A stretch of DNA of 44,496 nt from assembly GCA_028293745.1 (NCBI GenBank), contig JAQGOF010000084.1:1-44496 (forward strand), given 5' to 3'. How positions within the stretch are numbered: position 1 is the stretch's first letter; every line of letters begins with the position of its first letter. The translations under genes and the position numbers were made by a program. The notes beneath the pieces are model-generated. The model saw only the letters and a program-made list of their open reading frames with translations, had not been told where the DNA came from and ran no database searches. Positions 1 through 8,667 of this stretch are shown here, in pieces. This DNA comes from Gammaproteobacteria bacterium. Lineage in GTDB: Bacteria; Pseudomonadota; Gammaproteobacteria; Steroidobacterales; Steroidobacteraceae.

Positions 1-1172
1 TGGGTGAAATTGCGGGCGCCCGCGGCGCTCGGCAGTATCTTCACCAGTCCCCGATAGGTGTTCTCGCCGTGGCCGGCCGAGATTCCCTTGGCGACGATGG
101 TGCTGCGCGTGTCGCGGCCGATGTGAATCATCTTGGTGCCGGTGTCAGCCTGTTGATGATTGTTCACCGTCGCAACCGAATAGAACTCGCCGATCGAGCC
201 TTCGCCGCGCAGCACGCAGCTCGGATACTTCCAGGTGATGGCCGAGCCCGTTTCCACCTGCGTCCAGGAAATGCGCGAATTGCGGCCGCGGCACTCACCG
301 CGCTTGGTCACGAAGTTATAAATCCCACCGACACCGTTGGCATCGCCGGGATACCAGTTCTGCACCGTCGAGTACTTGATGTAGGCATCGTCCAGTGCCA
401 CGAGCTCGACGACTGCAGCGTGGAGTTGGTTCTCATCACGCATCGGGGCGGTGCAACCTTCGAGGTAGCTCACCTGGCTGCCGGCATCGGCGATGATGAG
501 AGTGCGCTCGAACTGGCCGGTCTTCGCTGCATTGATGCGAAAGTACGTGGACAGCTCCATGGGGCAGCGCACGCCCTTCGGCACGTATACAAACGAACCG
601 TCGGTAAATACCGCTGAGTTGAGGGCAGCAAAGAAGTTGTCGGAATGCGGCACGACCGTCCCGAGATACTGTTCGATCAGCTCGGGATGATTCTGTACGG
701 CTTCCGAGAACGGGCAGAACACGACGCCCGCCGCCGCCAGCCGGTCTTTGAACGTCGTAGCCACCGAGACGCTGTCGAACACGGCATCAACGGCGACGCC
801 TGCAAGCCGTGCGCGCTCGTGCAGCGGCACGCCCAGCTTTGCGTAGGTTTCCAACAATTTCGGGTCGACCTCGTCCAGGCTCTTCGGACCGTCCGTTTTC
901 TTCTTCGGCGCCGAGTAATACGAGATGGCCTGGTAGTCGATCGGGGTGATCCGCACGTGTGCCCAATGCGGTTCGGGCATCGTCAGCCAGTGGCGCAGGG
1001 CCTTGAGCCGCCATTCGGTCAGAAAGGCGGGCTCGTTCTTCTTGCGCGAAATCAGCCGGACGACGTCCTCGTCCAGGCCCGGCGGCACGGTGTCGGACTC
1101 GATATCAGTCACGAAGCCGTGCTGATAGCCGCGGCTCATCAGGCTTTCGAGCTGGTCAGCCGTTTCACTCAT
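1..1172 (-). CDS. sufB: Fe-S cluster assembly scaffold SufB (C-terminus outside window)
   Basis: Translating the minus strand from the ATG at 1172-1170 gives [16 protein letters not shown] and then about 390 residues without a stop to the window edge; the family is about 480 long, so the C-terminus is missing. Recognisable SufB segments include [26 protein letters not shown] and the [15 protein letters not shown] region. SufB is the scaffold of the cytoplasmic SufBCD complex, which builds [Fe-S] clusters with SufC ATP hydrolysis and sulfur from SufS/SufE. The start lies 6 nt after the stop of the Rrf2-type regulator, so the two are probably co-transcribed, with the regulator first. The other suf genes are expected to the left of the window. 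Family identity is certain; the operon content is inferred. Confidence 0.95.
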   Translation of the reverse strand, partial: MSETADQLESLMSRGYQHGFVTDIESDTVPPGLDEDVVRLISRKKNEPAFLTEWRLKALRHWLTMPEPHWAHVRITPIDYQAISYYSAPKKKTDGPKSLDEVDPKLLETYAKLGVPLHERARLAGVAVDAVFDSVSVATTFKDRLAAAGVVFCPFSEAVQNHPELIEQYLGTVVPHSDNFFAALNSAVFTDGSFVYVPKGVRCPMELSTYFRINAAKTGQFERTLIIADAGSQVSYLEGCTAPMRDENQLHAAVVELVALDDAYIKYSTVQNWYPGDANGVGGIYNFVTKRGECRGRNSRISWTQVETGSAITWKYPSCVLRGEGSIGEFYSVATVNNHQQADTGTKMIHIGRDTRSTIVAKGISAGHGENTYRGLVKILPSAAGARNFT

Positions 1173-1178
1173 ACACTC

Positions 1179-1670
1179 TCACTCATGTCGATTCACTCCC
1201 GATGGGCCCACGCGCGTGGCCGCAGTCTGCATCTCTCGCTCGAGCTCCGGCAGCCGGACCTGGGTCGTGTCGAGTCCGGCGAGTTGCGCCAGGCTCACCT
1301 CGTACAGGGAGCGCCGAATCGCTAAATTCAGGCGCTGCCAAACCCGGCTCACCCGGCAGGTCCCTTCGATGTCGCAATTGCCGTGGCCGACCGAACAGTC
1401 CGTCAACGCCACCGGACCCTCCAGCGCGTCCAGAATTGCGGCCGCACTGATCTGCGTGGCAGGGCGCGCGAGCTGGTAGCCGCCATGCAGGCCGCGAGTC
1501 GAGGCAACGAGTCCCGCCCGTTGCAGCTGCTTGAGCAGCTTGCTCACGGTCGGAGCCGCAATCCGCGTCTCCTCGGCAAGTGCCGTAGCCGTGCGAACGT
1601 GCTCCGGCTGCTCGGCGAGAGCGGCCAGGATCACGGTGGCGTAGTCGGTTAACTTGCTTATCCGCAGCAT
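1179..1670 (-). CDS. Rrf2-family Fe-S regulator heading the suf operon (SufR/IscR-like)
   Basis: A 163-residue protein with an N-terminal winged helix (MLRISKLTDYATVILAALAE; recognition region APTVSKLLKQLQRAGLV) and three clustered cysteines in the segment DCSVGHGNCDIEGTC, the usual Rrf2 arrangement for holding an Fe-S cluster. It belongs to the group annotated as SUF-system Fe-S assembly regulators. As an Fe-S sensing repressor it would tune expression of the sufB operon that starts 6 nt downstream. A quasi-palindrome resembling the IscR type 1 site lies just upstream of its own start (1687-1707), which suggests autoregulation. IscR itself is an alternative name, but the neighbour is sufB rather than iscS. 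Confidence 0.9.
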   Translation of the reverse strand: MLRISKLTDYATVILAALAEQPEHVRTATALAEETRIAAPTVSKLLKQLQRAGLVASTRGLHGGYQLARPATQISAAAILDALEGPVALTDCSVGHGNCDIEGTCRVSRVWQRLNLAIRRSLYEVSLAQLAGLDTTQVRLPELEREMQTAATRVGPSGVNRHE

Positions 1671-1686
1671 GGGGGTATCTCAGGCT

Positions 1687-1707
1687 ATAGGACCATTTTA
1701 GTGCTAT
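1687..1707 (-). promoter_or_regulatory. Candidate Rrf2/IscR-type operator
   Basis: On the minus strand the 21 bases read ATAGCACTAAAATGGTCCTA followed by T. ATAG and CTAT ends flank an imperfect inner ACTAAAATGGT palindrome. This resembles the IscR type 1 consensus (ATA...GACTAAAATAGTC...TAT). The site lies 16 bp upstream of the ATG of the Rrf2 regulator and contains TAAAAT, a possible -10 box, so binding would block transcription. Binding is inferred. Confidence 0.55.
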
Positions 1708-1842
1708 TTCCGTTCCATTCCAAGGGCCGCCCGTACCGTGGCCGGGCAGGTGAGGGCCCTGCCCCGGAAGGGCTAGTCCTGCCTTGGGGGCGAATTTGGT
1801 ATTCTTAAGGCCCCTTGAGGCCCCTAACCGGAGATTCGAACG

Positions 1843-2865
1843 ATGAACCAGGGTGAGCTCGCTCGCATTGCCAAGGCAATGGTGGCCAAGAACAAGGGCA
1901 TACTGGCGGCGGACGAGAGCTCCGGCACCATCACCAAGCGCTTCAACAGCATCAAGATCGAATCCAGCGAAGAGAATCGCCGCACCTACCGCGAAATGCT
2001 CTTCACCGCGCCGGGCGCTGCCGAGTACATCAGCGGCGTGATCCTGTACGACGAGACCATTCGTCAAAAGACGAAGGACGGCACGCCGTTTCCGGAATAC
2101 CTGGCGAAGCAGGGCATCATCCCGGGCATCAAGGTCGATACCGGTGCGAAGCCGCTGGCTTTCTTCAAAGGCGAGACGATTACCGAAGGTCTCGATGGCC
2201 TGCGCGAGCGCCTGGTGGAGTATTACAAGCTGGGCGCGCGCTTTGCCAAGTGGCGCGCCGTCATCGATATCGGCGACGGCATTCCGACTTCATTTGCGAT
2301 CGAGGCCAATGCCCATGCCCTGGCGCGCTACGCGGCGCTCTGCCAGGAGAATGATATCGTGCCGATCGTCGAGCCCGAAGTCCTGATGGACGGCGCTCAT
2401 ACGATCGAGCGCTGTGAGGAAGTCACGATCACCGTTCTGCAGACGGTGTTCGATCAGCTGTTCGAGCACCGCATTCTGCTCGAAGGCATGGTTCTCAAGC
2501 CCAACATGGTCATCTCGGGAAAGAAGGCTCCGAAGCGGGCGGGTCCGGAGCAGGTTGCGGAAGCGACGCTGCGTGTGCTCAAGCGTCATGTGCCGCCGGC
2601 GGTTCCCGGTATCGCGTTCCTTTCCGGCGGTCAGTCATCCGAGGAAGCAACGTTGCACCTGTCGCTCATGAACAAGGCGGGCCCGCTGCCGTGGTCGCTG
2701 ACATTCAGCTATGGCCGGGCGCTGCAGGATGATGCGCTGAAGACATGGGCTGGCCAGCCGGCCAACTTCGCTGCCGCCCAGAAGCAAATGGCGAAGCGCG
2801 CCAGGCTCAACAGCCTGGCCACGACGGGCAGCTACTCCTCGTCCATGGAGAGCCAGGCCGCCTGA
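1843..2865 (+). CDS. Class I fructose-bisphosphate aldolase
   Basis: 340 residues, a full-length eukaryotic-type class I aldolase. It cleaves fructose 1,6-bisphosphate to dihydroxyacetone phosphate and glyceraldehyde 3-phosphate (reversed in gluconeogenesis) through a Schiff base on lysine and without metal. Family signatures are GILAADESSGTITKRF near the N-terminus, the central KWRAVIDIGDG, the Schiff-base region LKPNMVISGKK and the phosphate-binding FLSGGQSSEEAT. The gene stands between the divergent suf operon and mlaF. Upstream, TTGGTATTCT at 1796-1805 contains an extended -10 (TGn-TATTCT), and the SD-like CCGGAG precedes the ATG. ppsA elsewhere in the window would serve the same gluconeogenic direction. 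Confidence 0.95.
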   Translation: MNQGELARIAKAMVAKNKGILAADESSGTITKRFNSIKIESSEENRRTYREMLFTAPGAAEYISGVILYDETIRQKTKDGTPFPEYLAKQGIIPGIKVDTGAKPLAFFKGETITEGLDGLRERLVEYYKLGARFAKWRAVIDIGDGIPTSFAIEANAHALARYAALCQENDIVPIVEPEVLMDGAHTIERCEEVTITVLQTVFDQLFEHRILLEGMVLKPNMVISGKKAPKRAGPEQVAEATLRVLKRHVPPAVPGIAFLSGGQSSEEATLHLSLMNKAGPLPWSLTFSYGRALQDDALKTWAGQPANFAAAQKQMAKRARLNSLATTGSYSSSMESQAA

Positions 2866-2884
2866 GGCGGCTGCACAAGCTCCT

Positions 2885-3733
2885 GTGACAAAACCTGACT
2901 CGCTGCAAAGCGCGTCGCCGGCGCCGGCTGACGACGTGGTTGTTGACGTGCGCGCCGTGCATTACGCCGTCGACGGACGCGCCATATTTTCAAACCTCGA
3001 CATCAAGGTCCGCCGGGGCCGTATTACTGCTGTCATGGGTCCCAGCGGCACCGGCAAGACCACGCTGCTGCGCCTGATAACCGGACAGATCGTCGCTGAC
3101 TCCGGGCAGGTGATCGTGCTGGGCCGCGACGTCGAGCAGGCGAAGACCTCCGAGATCTACGCGCTGCGCAAGCGGATGGGCATGTTGTTTCAGAACGGCG
3201 CCCTGCTGACCGACATCAGCGTATTCGAAAATGTTGCGTTCCCGGTGCGCGAGCATACGGACCTGCCCGAGCCGCTGATTCGCAGGCTGGTCCTTACCAA
3301 GCTGGAGGCGGTGGGCCTGCGTGGCGCGGCGAACCTGATGCCGACCGAATTGTCGGGTGGGATGGCGAGACGTGTAGCGTTGGCCCGCGCCATCGTCATG
3401 GATCCCGAGATCCTCATCTATGACGAGCCGTTCGTGGGGCTCGATCCCATCTCGCTCGGAGTCATTCAGCGTTTGATCAAGCAGATGAACGAGGCCTTGG
3501 GCATCACCAGCGTGGTTGTTTCGCACGACGTACAGGAACTGGCCTCGATCGCGGACGATAGCTATCTGCTGTCCGGTGGCCGTGTGGTCGCCTCGGGCAC
3601 GCCGCAGGAGCTCGCGAAGAGTGATTCGGAGGTGGTCCGCCAGTTCATGACGGGTGCCGCGGATGGTCCGGTGGCCTTTCACTACCCGGCGCCTGACTTG
3701 GGCCAGCAACTGCTGACGGAAGAAGAGCCGTGA
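2885..3733 (+). CDS. mlaF: Phospholipid ABC transporter ATPase MlaF
   Basis: 282 residues starting at GTG. The ATPase has Walker A GPSGTGKTT, the ABC signature LSGGMARRVALARA, Walker B ILIYDEPFVGLDP and the switch histidine in VVVSHDVQELAS. MlaF powers the inner-membrane MlaFEDB complex, which moves phospholipids between the inner membrane and the periplasmic carrier MlaC to maintain outer-membrane lipid asymmetry. It is the first gene of mlaFEDCB, in the same order as E. coli, and overlaps mlaE by 4 nt (GTGA). The closest alternative would be an ATPase of another MCE transporter, but the complete mla gene set makes MlaF secure. Confidence 0.95.
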   Translation: MTKPDSLQSASPAPADDVVVDVRAVHYAVDGRAIFSNLDIKVRRGRITAVMGPSGTGKTTLLRLITGQIVADSGQVIVLGRDVEQAKTSEIYALRKRMGMLFQNGALLTDISVFENVAFPVREHTDLPEPLIRRLVLTKLEAVGLRGAANLMPTELSGGMARRVALARAIVMDPEILIYDEPFVGLDPISLGVIQRLIKQMNEALGITSVVVSHDVQELASIADDSYLLSGGRVVASGTPQELAKSDSEVVRQFMTGAADGPVAFHYPAPDLGQQLLTEEEP

Positions 3734-4509
3734 GCAACGGTCACAAGGGCAATGGCTTGGGCAATGGCTTGCTGCTCGAGGGCATACGGCGCATGGGCGC
3801 GGTGCTCCTCTTCCTGTTCAAAATTCTCGCCCAGTGTCTGCCGGCGCTGGCTCGTCCGAGCCTCGTCATCGCGCAGATCTACAACGCAGGCGCCCGTTCG
3901 CTGATCATCATCATGCTGTCGGGGCTGTTTGTCGGCATGGTGCTCGGGCTGCAGGGATTCGAGCTGTTGCAACGATTCGGCTCCGAAGAGGCGCTGGGTA
4001 CTGCGGCGGCCCTCGGGTTGTTGAAAGAGCTGGGACCCGTGGTGACGGCGCTGTTGTTTGCAGGGCGTGCCGGCACTGCGTTGACCTCCGAGATAGGCCT
4101 GATGCGCGCTACGGATCAGCTGACCGCGATGGAAATCATGGCGGTCGATCCGTTGCGTTACGTTGCCGCACCACGCTTCCTGGGTGGTCTGATCGCCATG
4201 CCGCTGCTGGCGGCCATTTTCAGCCTCATCGGACTGTTTGGAGCCCAGCTCATCGGCGTGCAGCTGATGGGCGTGGACAAGGGCGCTTTCTGGTCGCAGA
4301 TGCAGGGTTCCGTCGGATTGAAAGACATTACGGAAGGGGTCGTCAAAAGCTTCGTCTTCGGTGCCACGTGCAGCCTGATCGCGGTGCATGAGGGCTACAA
4401 CGCAGAGCCGACCGCGGCGGGCGTGGGCCTTGCGACGACCCGAACCGTGGTCGCTTCGTCGGTGTTGACGCTTTTGCTCGATTACGTTTTGACCGCCATT
4501 TTTCTATAG
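3730..4509 (+). CDS. mlaE: Phospholipid ABC transporter permease MlaE
   Basis: 259 residues, GTG start overlapping the mlaF stop. A typical MlaE/YrbE permease: an amphipathic N-terminus, then about five hydrophobic segments (around LIIIMLSGLFVGMVLGLQGF, VVTALLFAGRAG, FLGGLIAMPLLAAIFSLIGL and a final helix at VVASSVLTLLLDYVLTAIFL). The conserved ELGPVVTALLFAGRAG and TDQLTAMEIMAVDPL motifs are present. It forms the dimeric membrane part of the complex, with the MlaD hexamer sitting on top. mlaD follows 10 nt after its stop. Confidence 0.95.
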   Translation: MSNGHKGNGLGNGLLLEGIRRMGAVLLFLFKILAQCLPALARPSLVIAQIYNAGARSLIIIMLSGLFVGMVLGLQGFELLQRFGSEEALGTAAALGLLKELGPVVTALLFAGRAGTALTSEIGLMRATDQLTAMEIMAVDPLRYVAAPRFLGGLIAMPLLAAIFSLIGLFGAQLIGVQLMGVDKGAFWSQMQGSVGLKDITEGVVKSFVFGATCSLIAVHEGYNAEPTAAGVGLATTRTVVASSVLTLLLDYVLTAIFL

Positions 4510-4519
4510 AGATTCCCAC

Positions 4520-5062
4520 ATGCGTGCCAATCGAACACTGGAAATCGGGACGGGGCTGTTCGTGCTGCTGGGGTTCGCTGCGCTCTTCTTCCTGACGACC
4601 CAGCTGCCCTCGACCGGAATCAAGCTGGGCAGTGCGAAACACAGCTATCACGTCATCGCCGAGTTCGACAACATCGGGGACCTCAAGGTGGGTTCGCCCG
4701 TTACCATGGCAGGGGTGCGGATTGGCGAGGTGGACAGCATCCGCTTCGATCCCAAGAGCTACAAAGCGGTGGTCGGAATGCGCATCGATAAGCAGTACAA
4801 CGAGATTCCCGATGACAGCTTCGCCAGCATTCAGACGCAAGGCCTGCTCGGTGGCAAGTACATCGGCTTCAGCCCGGGCGGTTCGGACACCTACTTCAAG
4901 GACGGCAGCCGGGTCGACCAGACGCAGTCGGCCATCGTCCTGGAGAGCCTGATCAACAAGCTGTTCGCGGGTTTCGCGGACAAGGGCGGCGGCGCCCAGG
5001 GCAACGGCCAGAACAGTGCGAGTCAGAGCGACACCAATAGTCAGCAAGGAACGAAGAAATGA
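4520..5062 (+). CDS. mlaD: MCE-domain substrate-binding protein MlaD
   Basis: 180 residues. One N-terminal membrane anchor (IGTGLFVLLGFAALFFLTTQ) is followed by a single MCE domain (HVIAEFDNIGDLKVGSPVTM through GLLGGKYIGFSPGG). MlaD forms a hexameric ring in the periplasm with a hydrophobic pore for phospholipid. The C-terminal tail is polar and Gln/Ser/Asn-rich. The stop overlaps the mlaC start (ATGA), indicating translational coupling. Length and single-MCE architecture match MlaD rather than the multi-MCE PqiB/YebT proteins. Confidence 0.95.
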   Translation: MRANRTLEIGTGLFVLLGFAALFFLTTQLPSTGIKLGSAKHSYHVIAEFDNIGDLKVGSPVTMAGVRIGEVDSIRFDPKSYKAVVGMRIDKQYNEIPDDSFASIQTQGLLGGKYIGFSPGGSDTYFKDGSRVDQTQSAIVLESLINKLFAGFADKGGGAQGNGQNSASQSDTNSQQGTKK

Positions 5063-5760
5063 AAGTTGCAACCCTACTGGTGACAGGTGTTTGGATCGCG
5101 TCCGCGTCGCTTTATGCGCAGCTCGCGGTCGCGCAGGGCGCGCAGCCGGCTCCGCAGGCGCAAGCGTCGACATCCTCCTCGGCGGATCAGCAGCCGAGCG
5201 ATATCGTGCAATCGGCGGCCCAGGGGATCCTCAAGGAGCTCGATGCCAATCGGGATGCCTATCGCAAGGACCCCAACAAGATCGGCACGCTGGTGGACAA
5301 GTACCTGCTGCCGCATTTCGATACCGAATACGCGGCGCGGCTGGTCCTCGGCCAGTACTGGCGGACCGCCACGCCCGAGCAGAAGAAGCGCTTCGTCGAC
5401 GCGTTCTATCACTCGCTGCTGCAGAATTACGGCAGCGCCCTGGCCGATTTCACGGCGGACAAGTTGAAAGTGTTTCCGACCAAAGTCGATCCAGGTGCCG
5501 ACCATGCGACCGTCCGGACGGAGATCAAGCGCGATAGCGGTGACCGTATCGCAGTCAACTACGTATTGCGCAAGACGCCCGAAGGCTGGAAGGCGTACGA
5601 CGTCAACATTGATGGAATCAGCTACGTGAAGAGCTACCGCGAAGACTTCGGGTCGCAGATTGCACAGCAGGGCATCGATGCGGTGATTGCCCGGCTCGAG
5701 AGGGGCGAGAAGCCGAGCGACATCAGCAAGACGACCAAGGCGACGGGCAGCAAGTCGTAA
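5059..5760 (+). CDS. mlaC: Periplasmic phospholipid carrier MlaC
   Basis: 233 residues with a Sec signal peptide (MKVATLLVTGVWIASASLYA), a short Ala/Gln/Ser-rich stretch and then the Tol-tolerant/MlaC domain. Family features include YLLPHFDTEYAARLVLGQYW, FVDAFYHSLLQNYGSALADF and the C-terminal DVNIDGISYVKSYREDF. MlaC ferries one phospholipid across the periplasm between MlaFEDB and the outer-membrane lipoprotein MlaA. It overlaps mlaD by 4 nt and mlaB by 1 nt. The residues after about 215 form a charged tail that may be variable. Confidence 0.95.
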   Translation: MKVATLLVTGVWIASASLYAQLAVAQGAQPAPQAQASTSSSADQQPSDIVQSAAQGILKELDANRDAYRKDPNKIGTLVDKYLLPHFDTEYAARLVLGQYWRTATPEQKKRFVDAFYHSLLQNYGSALADFTADKLKVFPTKVDPGADHATVRTEIKRDSGDRIAVNYVLRKTPEGWKAYDVNIDGISYVKSYREDFGSQIAQQGIDAVIARLERGEKPSDISKTTKATGSKS

Positions 5761-6080
5761 TGGTTGTCGCCGCCGCGGCGGTCGAGCTGCAGGAAAGCTC
5801 GCCGGGGAAGTTCGCAGCTCGCGGCCAGCTCACGTTTGCGACAGCGAGGCGCGCGCGTGAGTCGGGTCTGACGGCCTTCGGTGACGCCGGCTCGCGAGAG
5901 CTCGAAGTTGATTGCACGGGAATCACGTCCTCGGACAGCGCCGGGATGGCGGTGCTGCTCGACTGGCTGGCGATCGCCAAGCGTGCAGGGCGCTCGATGC
6001 ACTTTGGGGGCTTGCCCGAGCAGGTGCAGGCGCTTGCACGCATCAGCGATGTGCTGGAGTTGCTCGAGAAGGGCGTATAG
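5760..6080 (+). CDS. mlaB: STAS-domain protein MlaB
   Basis: 106 residues, start ATG overlapping the mlaC stop by one base. A single STAS domain; the region CTGITSSDSAGMAVLLDWLA carries the conserved DSAG loop seen in MlaB and anti-sigma-factor antagonists. In the Mla complex it binds MlaF on the cytoplasmic side and is needed for assembly and ATPase activity. It closes the mlaFEDCB operon. Only 74 bp separate it from the convergent mlaA gene. Confidence 0.92.
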   Translation: MVVAAAAVELQESSPGKFAARGQLTFATARRARESGLTAFGDAGSRELEVDCTGITSSDSAGMAVLLDWLAIAKRAGRSMHFGGLPEQVQALARISDVLELLEKGV

Positions 6081-6154
6081 GGGCGCTGCGGCCCCACGGC
6101 GGCCGAGGCGCCGCCCGCAGGTCCGCGGGACCCATAGACAGGCTCTGGATTTAG

Positions 6155-6958
6155 CTACGGTGGCGGCGTTTGGGGCTTCGTCGCGGACTCATCCGGCCCG
6201 GACTCTTCGAGGATCTTCTTCTCCTCGTCGTATTGCTCCTGATCCTGCCGCTGGAGGTCCTTGTCCGACAGCTTGCCGTCAGTGACCTGGTATTGCCTGC
6301 GCTGCAGGTACGCATTTTTCAGCAAGCTGTACGGGTCAAAGGCCTCGTCGAGGACCTTGTCCTGCGGAAGCAGCCGATACCGTATGTCGAGCACCTCCAC
6401 TCCATAGATGCCGTACTTGATGTAGTTGTTGTGGACATACTGGAGCGGGCTCATGTAAGTGTCGCCGACCCGCCCGATTCCATCGCGCACATCCGACGGC
6501 CCCAGTATTGGAATGACGAAGTATGGCCCCGGCGGCGCGCCCCAGTAGCCGAAAGTCTGCCCCAGGTCCTCCTCGTTCTTCGGCAGTCCAACCTTGGTGG
6601 CCGGATCGAACACACCACCGACACCCACTGTCGTGTTCAACAGGAAGCGCCCGGTAGCCTGCGCGAACGGCTTGAATTTCAGTTGCAGCAGGTCGTTGCC
6701 TATGGTGACCGGGTAGAACAGGTTGTCCATGAAGTTGGACACTCCGGTACGCACCGGGCGTGGCGTGACCTTCTCGTAAGCCCGGGCGACCGGCCTTGCA
6801 ATGGCGTGATCGAGCGCCGTGTTGACCTTGAAGGTCGTGCGGTTCATCCGCTCCCACGGGTCCCGCGGGTCGCGCTTGGAGCCGGGCGGTAAGGATGCAC
6901 ACCCGAACTGGGTCAGGCAGGCGATGACGAGTAGTGAGGCACAAGCTGTCTTTTGCAT
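6155..6958 (-). CDS. mlaA: Outer-membrane phospholipid-removing lipoprotein MlaA (VacJ)
   Basis: 267 residues from the ATG at 6958; a TTG six codons upstream is less likely because it would lengthen the signal peptide. The N-terminus (MQKTACASLLVIACLTQFGC) is a lipoprotein signal, with Cys as the acylated residue. The VacJ domain follows: DPWERMNRTTFKVN, ARAYEKVTPRPVRTGVSNF, FLLNTTVGVGGVFDPATK, DLGQTFGYWGAPPGPYFVIP. MlaA extracts mislocalised phospholipid from the outer leaflet of the outer membrane and hands it to MlaC. In E. coli mlaA is unlinked to mlaFEDCB; here it faces that operon tail to tail. The tail (about 30 residues) is Glu/Pro-rich. Confidence 0.93.
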   Translation of the reverse strand: MQKTACASLLVIACLTQFGCASLPPGSKRDPRDPWERMNRTTFKVNTALDHAIARPVARAYEKVTPRPVRTGVSNFMDNLFYPVTIGNDLLQLKFKPFAQATGRFLLNTTVGVGGVFDPATKVGLPKNEEDLGQTFGYWGAPPGPYFVIPILGPSDVRDGIGRVGDTYMSPLQYVHNNYIKYGIYGVEVLDIRYRLLPQDKVLDEAFDPYSLLKNAYLQRRQYQVTDGKLSDKDLQRQDQEQYDEEKKILEESGPDESATKPQTPPP

Positions 6959-7131
6959 TGTTCGACCAGAGACCAAGCCCGGTGGCCGCGGCGTGCTTGA
7001 GCCGCTGATGGGTGATTGTACCAGTGTTGTTAGGTCCTGCAGCCGGCCTGCCTGCGAGCGCGGAGCGACTACATCGAGTTACGCGGCCCTGCTCCCTTAG
7101 AGAGAGGTACAGTGCTCAGTACACCTGAGTG

Positions 7132-8616
7132 TCACTGCGTGTTGCTGACTCTGCGCAGGCGGGAGTTCTGCAGATATTCGCGCACTTCATCCAGTCTCGC
7201 CTGGAAGCGGGCGCGTTGGACCTGCGTCAGGTTGGGAGTCGCGAGCGCCAGTTGCAGCTGCTGGGCGGCCATGGGCAGGTCGCCACCGGCAATCTGGTAT
7301 TCGCCCATATAGAAGTAAGCGTCTCCCGGATCGCCCGCAGCGCTGGCAGCAAGCGCGGTGAGCCGGATCTGTTCGGGAGTCGGAGGTACGTTGTTGAACA
7401 GGTCCAGCAGCACACTGTGTGCCTCGGCGGCGCGGCCTGCCTTCATGAGTGCTTCCGCATAGCGGATTGTGACCGGGACGTTGCGAGGAAAGAGCTGCAC
7501 GGCATGGCGCAGAGAGGCGACGCCGTCATTCGTCTGACCGGCTTTCACCTGTGCCTGGCCGAGCGCCGCGTGCAGCAGCGTCAGCCCGTCGTGCTGTTCT
7601 GTCAGCTTGTCGAGAATCTTCTGGGCCTCCACCGGCCGGTTGTCGGCCATCAGGGCCAGGGCCTCGCCGTAGCGTGAGCCCAGATCACTGCTGTTCTTGG
7701 TGAGCTTCGTCGAATAGTACTTCTCGACGTCCTGGTCGCCGGGCCAGGTCACAACACGTACGCGCTCGCGGATGAGCTGGTAACTCAGGGACTCTTTCAC
7801 CTTCTGCGGGCCGAACTGGGCGGCGCGCGCGCGCGCCTCGGCGATACGCACCGAAGTCACGGGGTGGTCCTGGAGCATTGCGGGAATGTAGGTTCCGGCG
7901 AGACCTTCCGTGCGGCCAATGGTTTCGAAGAAATTGGCCATGGCGCGAGTGTCGAATCCGGCGCCGGCCAGAAAGGTGATTCCGACGCGGTCGGCTTCTG
8001 CCTCATTGTCGCGCGTGAAGTTGATTTGCTGCTGAACGGCAAGACCCTGCGCGGCGGCAATACCACCCTCGATCGCCTGACCGCCACCGCCACCCAGCGA
8101 ACCGAGCAGGATCGCGGCCAACATCGCGGCGGCTGTCGTGAGACTCTGTTGGCTCTGAGCCCGGATCTGACGCGCGATGTGATGTTGAGTCACGTGCGCC
8201 ATTTCGTGCGCCATGACGCCCGCCAGCTCCGACTCGCTGCGTGTCTGGGTGATCAGCCCGGCGTTGATACAGATGAAGCCGCCGGGGAGCGCAAACGCAT
8301 TGATCGCGGTGTCCCGAACTGCGAAGAACTGGAAGTGGGGCGCGCCATCCGGTGCTTGTGTCGCGAGCCTCGAGCCCAGCGAGTTCAGGTACTCAGTGAT
8401 TTCGGGGTCTTCGAGGATCGCGTTCTGATCGCGAAGCTGGTGGATCACCATCGCACCGAGCTGATACTCGTCCGTACCGTTCAGCACCGCCGCGGCAGGG
8501 CTGCCGATATCGGGCAGATCCGGCTGATTCGGCAGTTGCATCGGCTCCTGCGCCGCCGCCACCGTGGTGATCGTCGTCAGGCCGGCCAGGATACACAGCA
8601 GGAGGGGGCGCATCAT
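7132..8616 (-). CDS. bepA: Periplasmic M48 metalloprotease with TPR, BepA-like
   Basis: 494 residues: a signal peptide of about 22 residues (MMRPLLLCILAGLTTITTVA), an M48 peptidase domain with zinc motif HEMAH at residues 137-141 and a downstream glutamate in EAEADRVG, then C-terminal TPR-like helices. This architecture is that of BepA (YfgC), which promotes or degrades outer-membrane proteins stalled at the BAM complex, notably LptD. The first of two ATGs was used. The downstream 155 bp up to mlaA contain no gene that I can see. A paralogous M48 protease such as LoiP is less likely because of the TPR region. Confidence 0.88.
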   Translation of the reverse strand: MMRPLLLCILAGLTTITTVAAAQEPMQLPNQPDLPDIGSPAAAVLNGTDEYQLGAMVIHQLRDQNAILEDPEITEYLNSLGSRLATQAPDGAPHFQFFAVRDTAINAFALPGGFICINAGLITQTRSESELAGVMAHEMAHVTQHHIARQIRAQSQQSLTTAAAMLAAILLGSLGGGGGQAIEGGIAAAQGLAVQQQINFTRDNEAEADRVGITFLAGAGFDTRAMANFFETIGRTEGLAGTYIPAMLQDHPVTSVRIAEARARAAQFGPQKVKESLSYQLIRERVRVVTWPGDQDVEKYYSTKLTKNSSDLGSRYGEALALMADNRPVEAQKILDKLTEQHDGLTLLHAALGQAQVKAGQTNDGVASLRHAVQLFPRNVPVTIRYAEALMKAGRAAEAHSVLLDLFNNVPPTPEQIRLTALAASAAGDPGDAYFYMGEYQIAGGDLPMAAQQLQLALATPNLTQVQRARFQARLDEVREYLQNSRLRRVSNTQ

Positions 8617-8667
8617 TGGGCTTCGACCGCGCGAGGACGGTCAGAGTTTCCTTGAACTTACACTTAC

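Noticed and set aside
1183..2067. 294-codon minus-strand frame spanning the suf regulator and the aldolase start
   Set aside because: It is out of frame with the Rrf2 gene and overlaps two well-supported genes.
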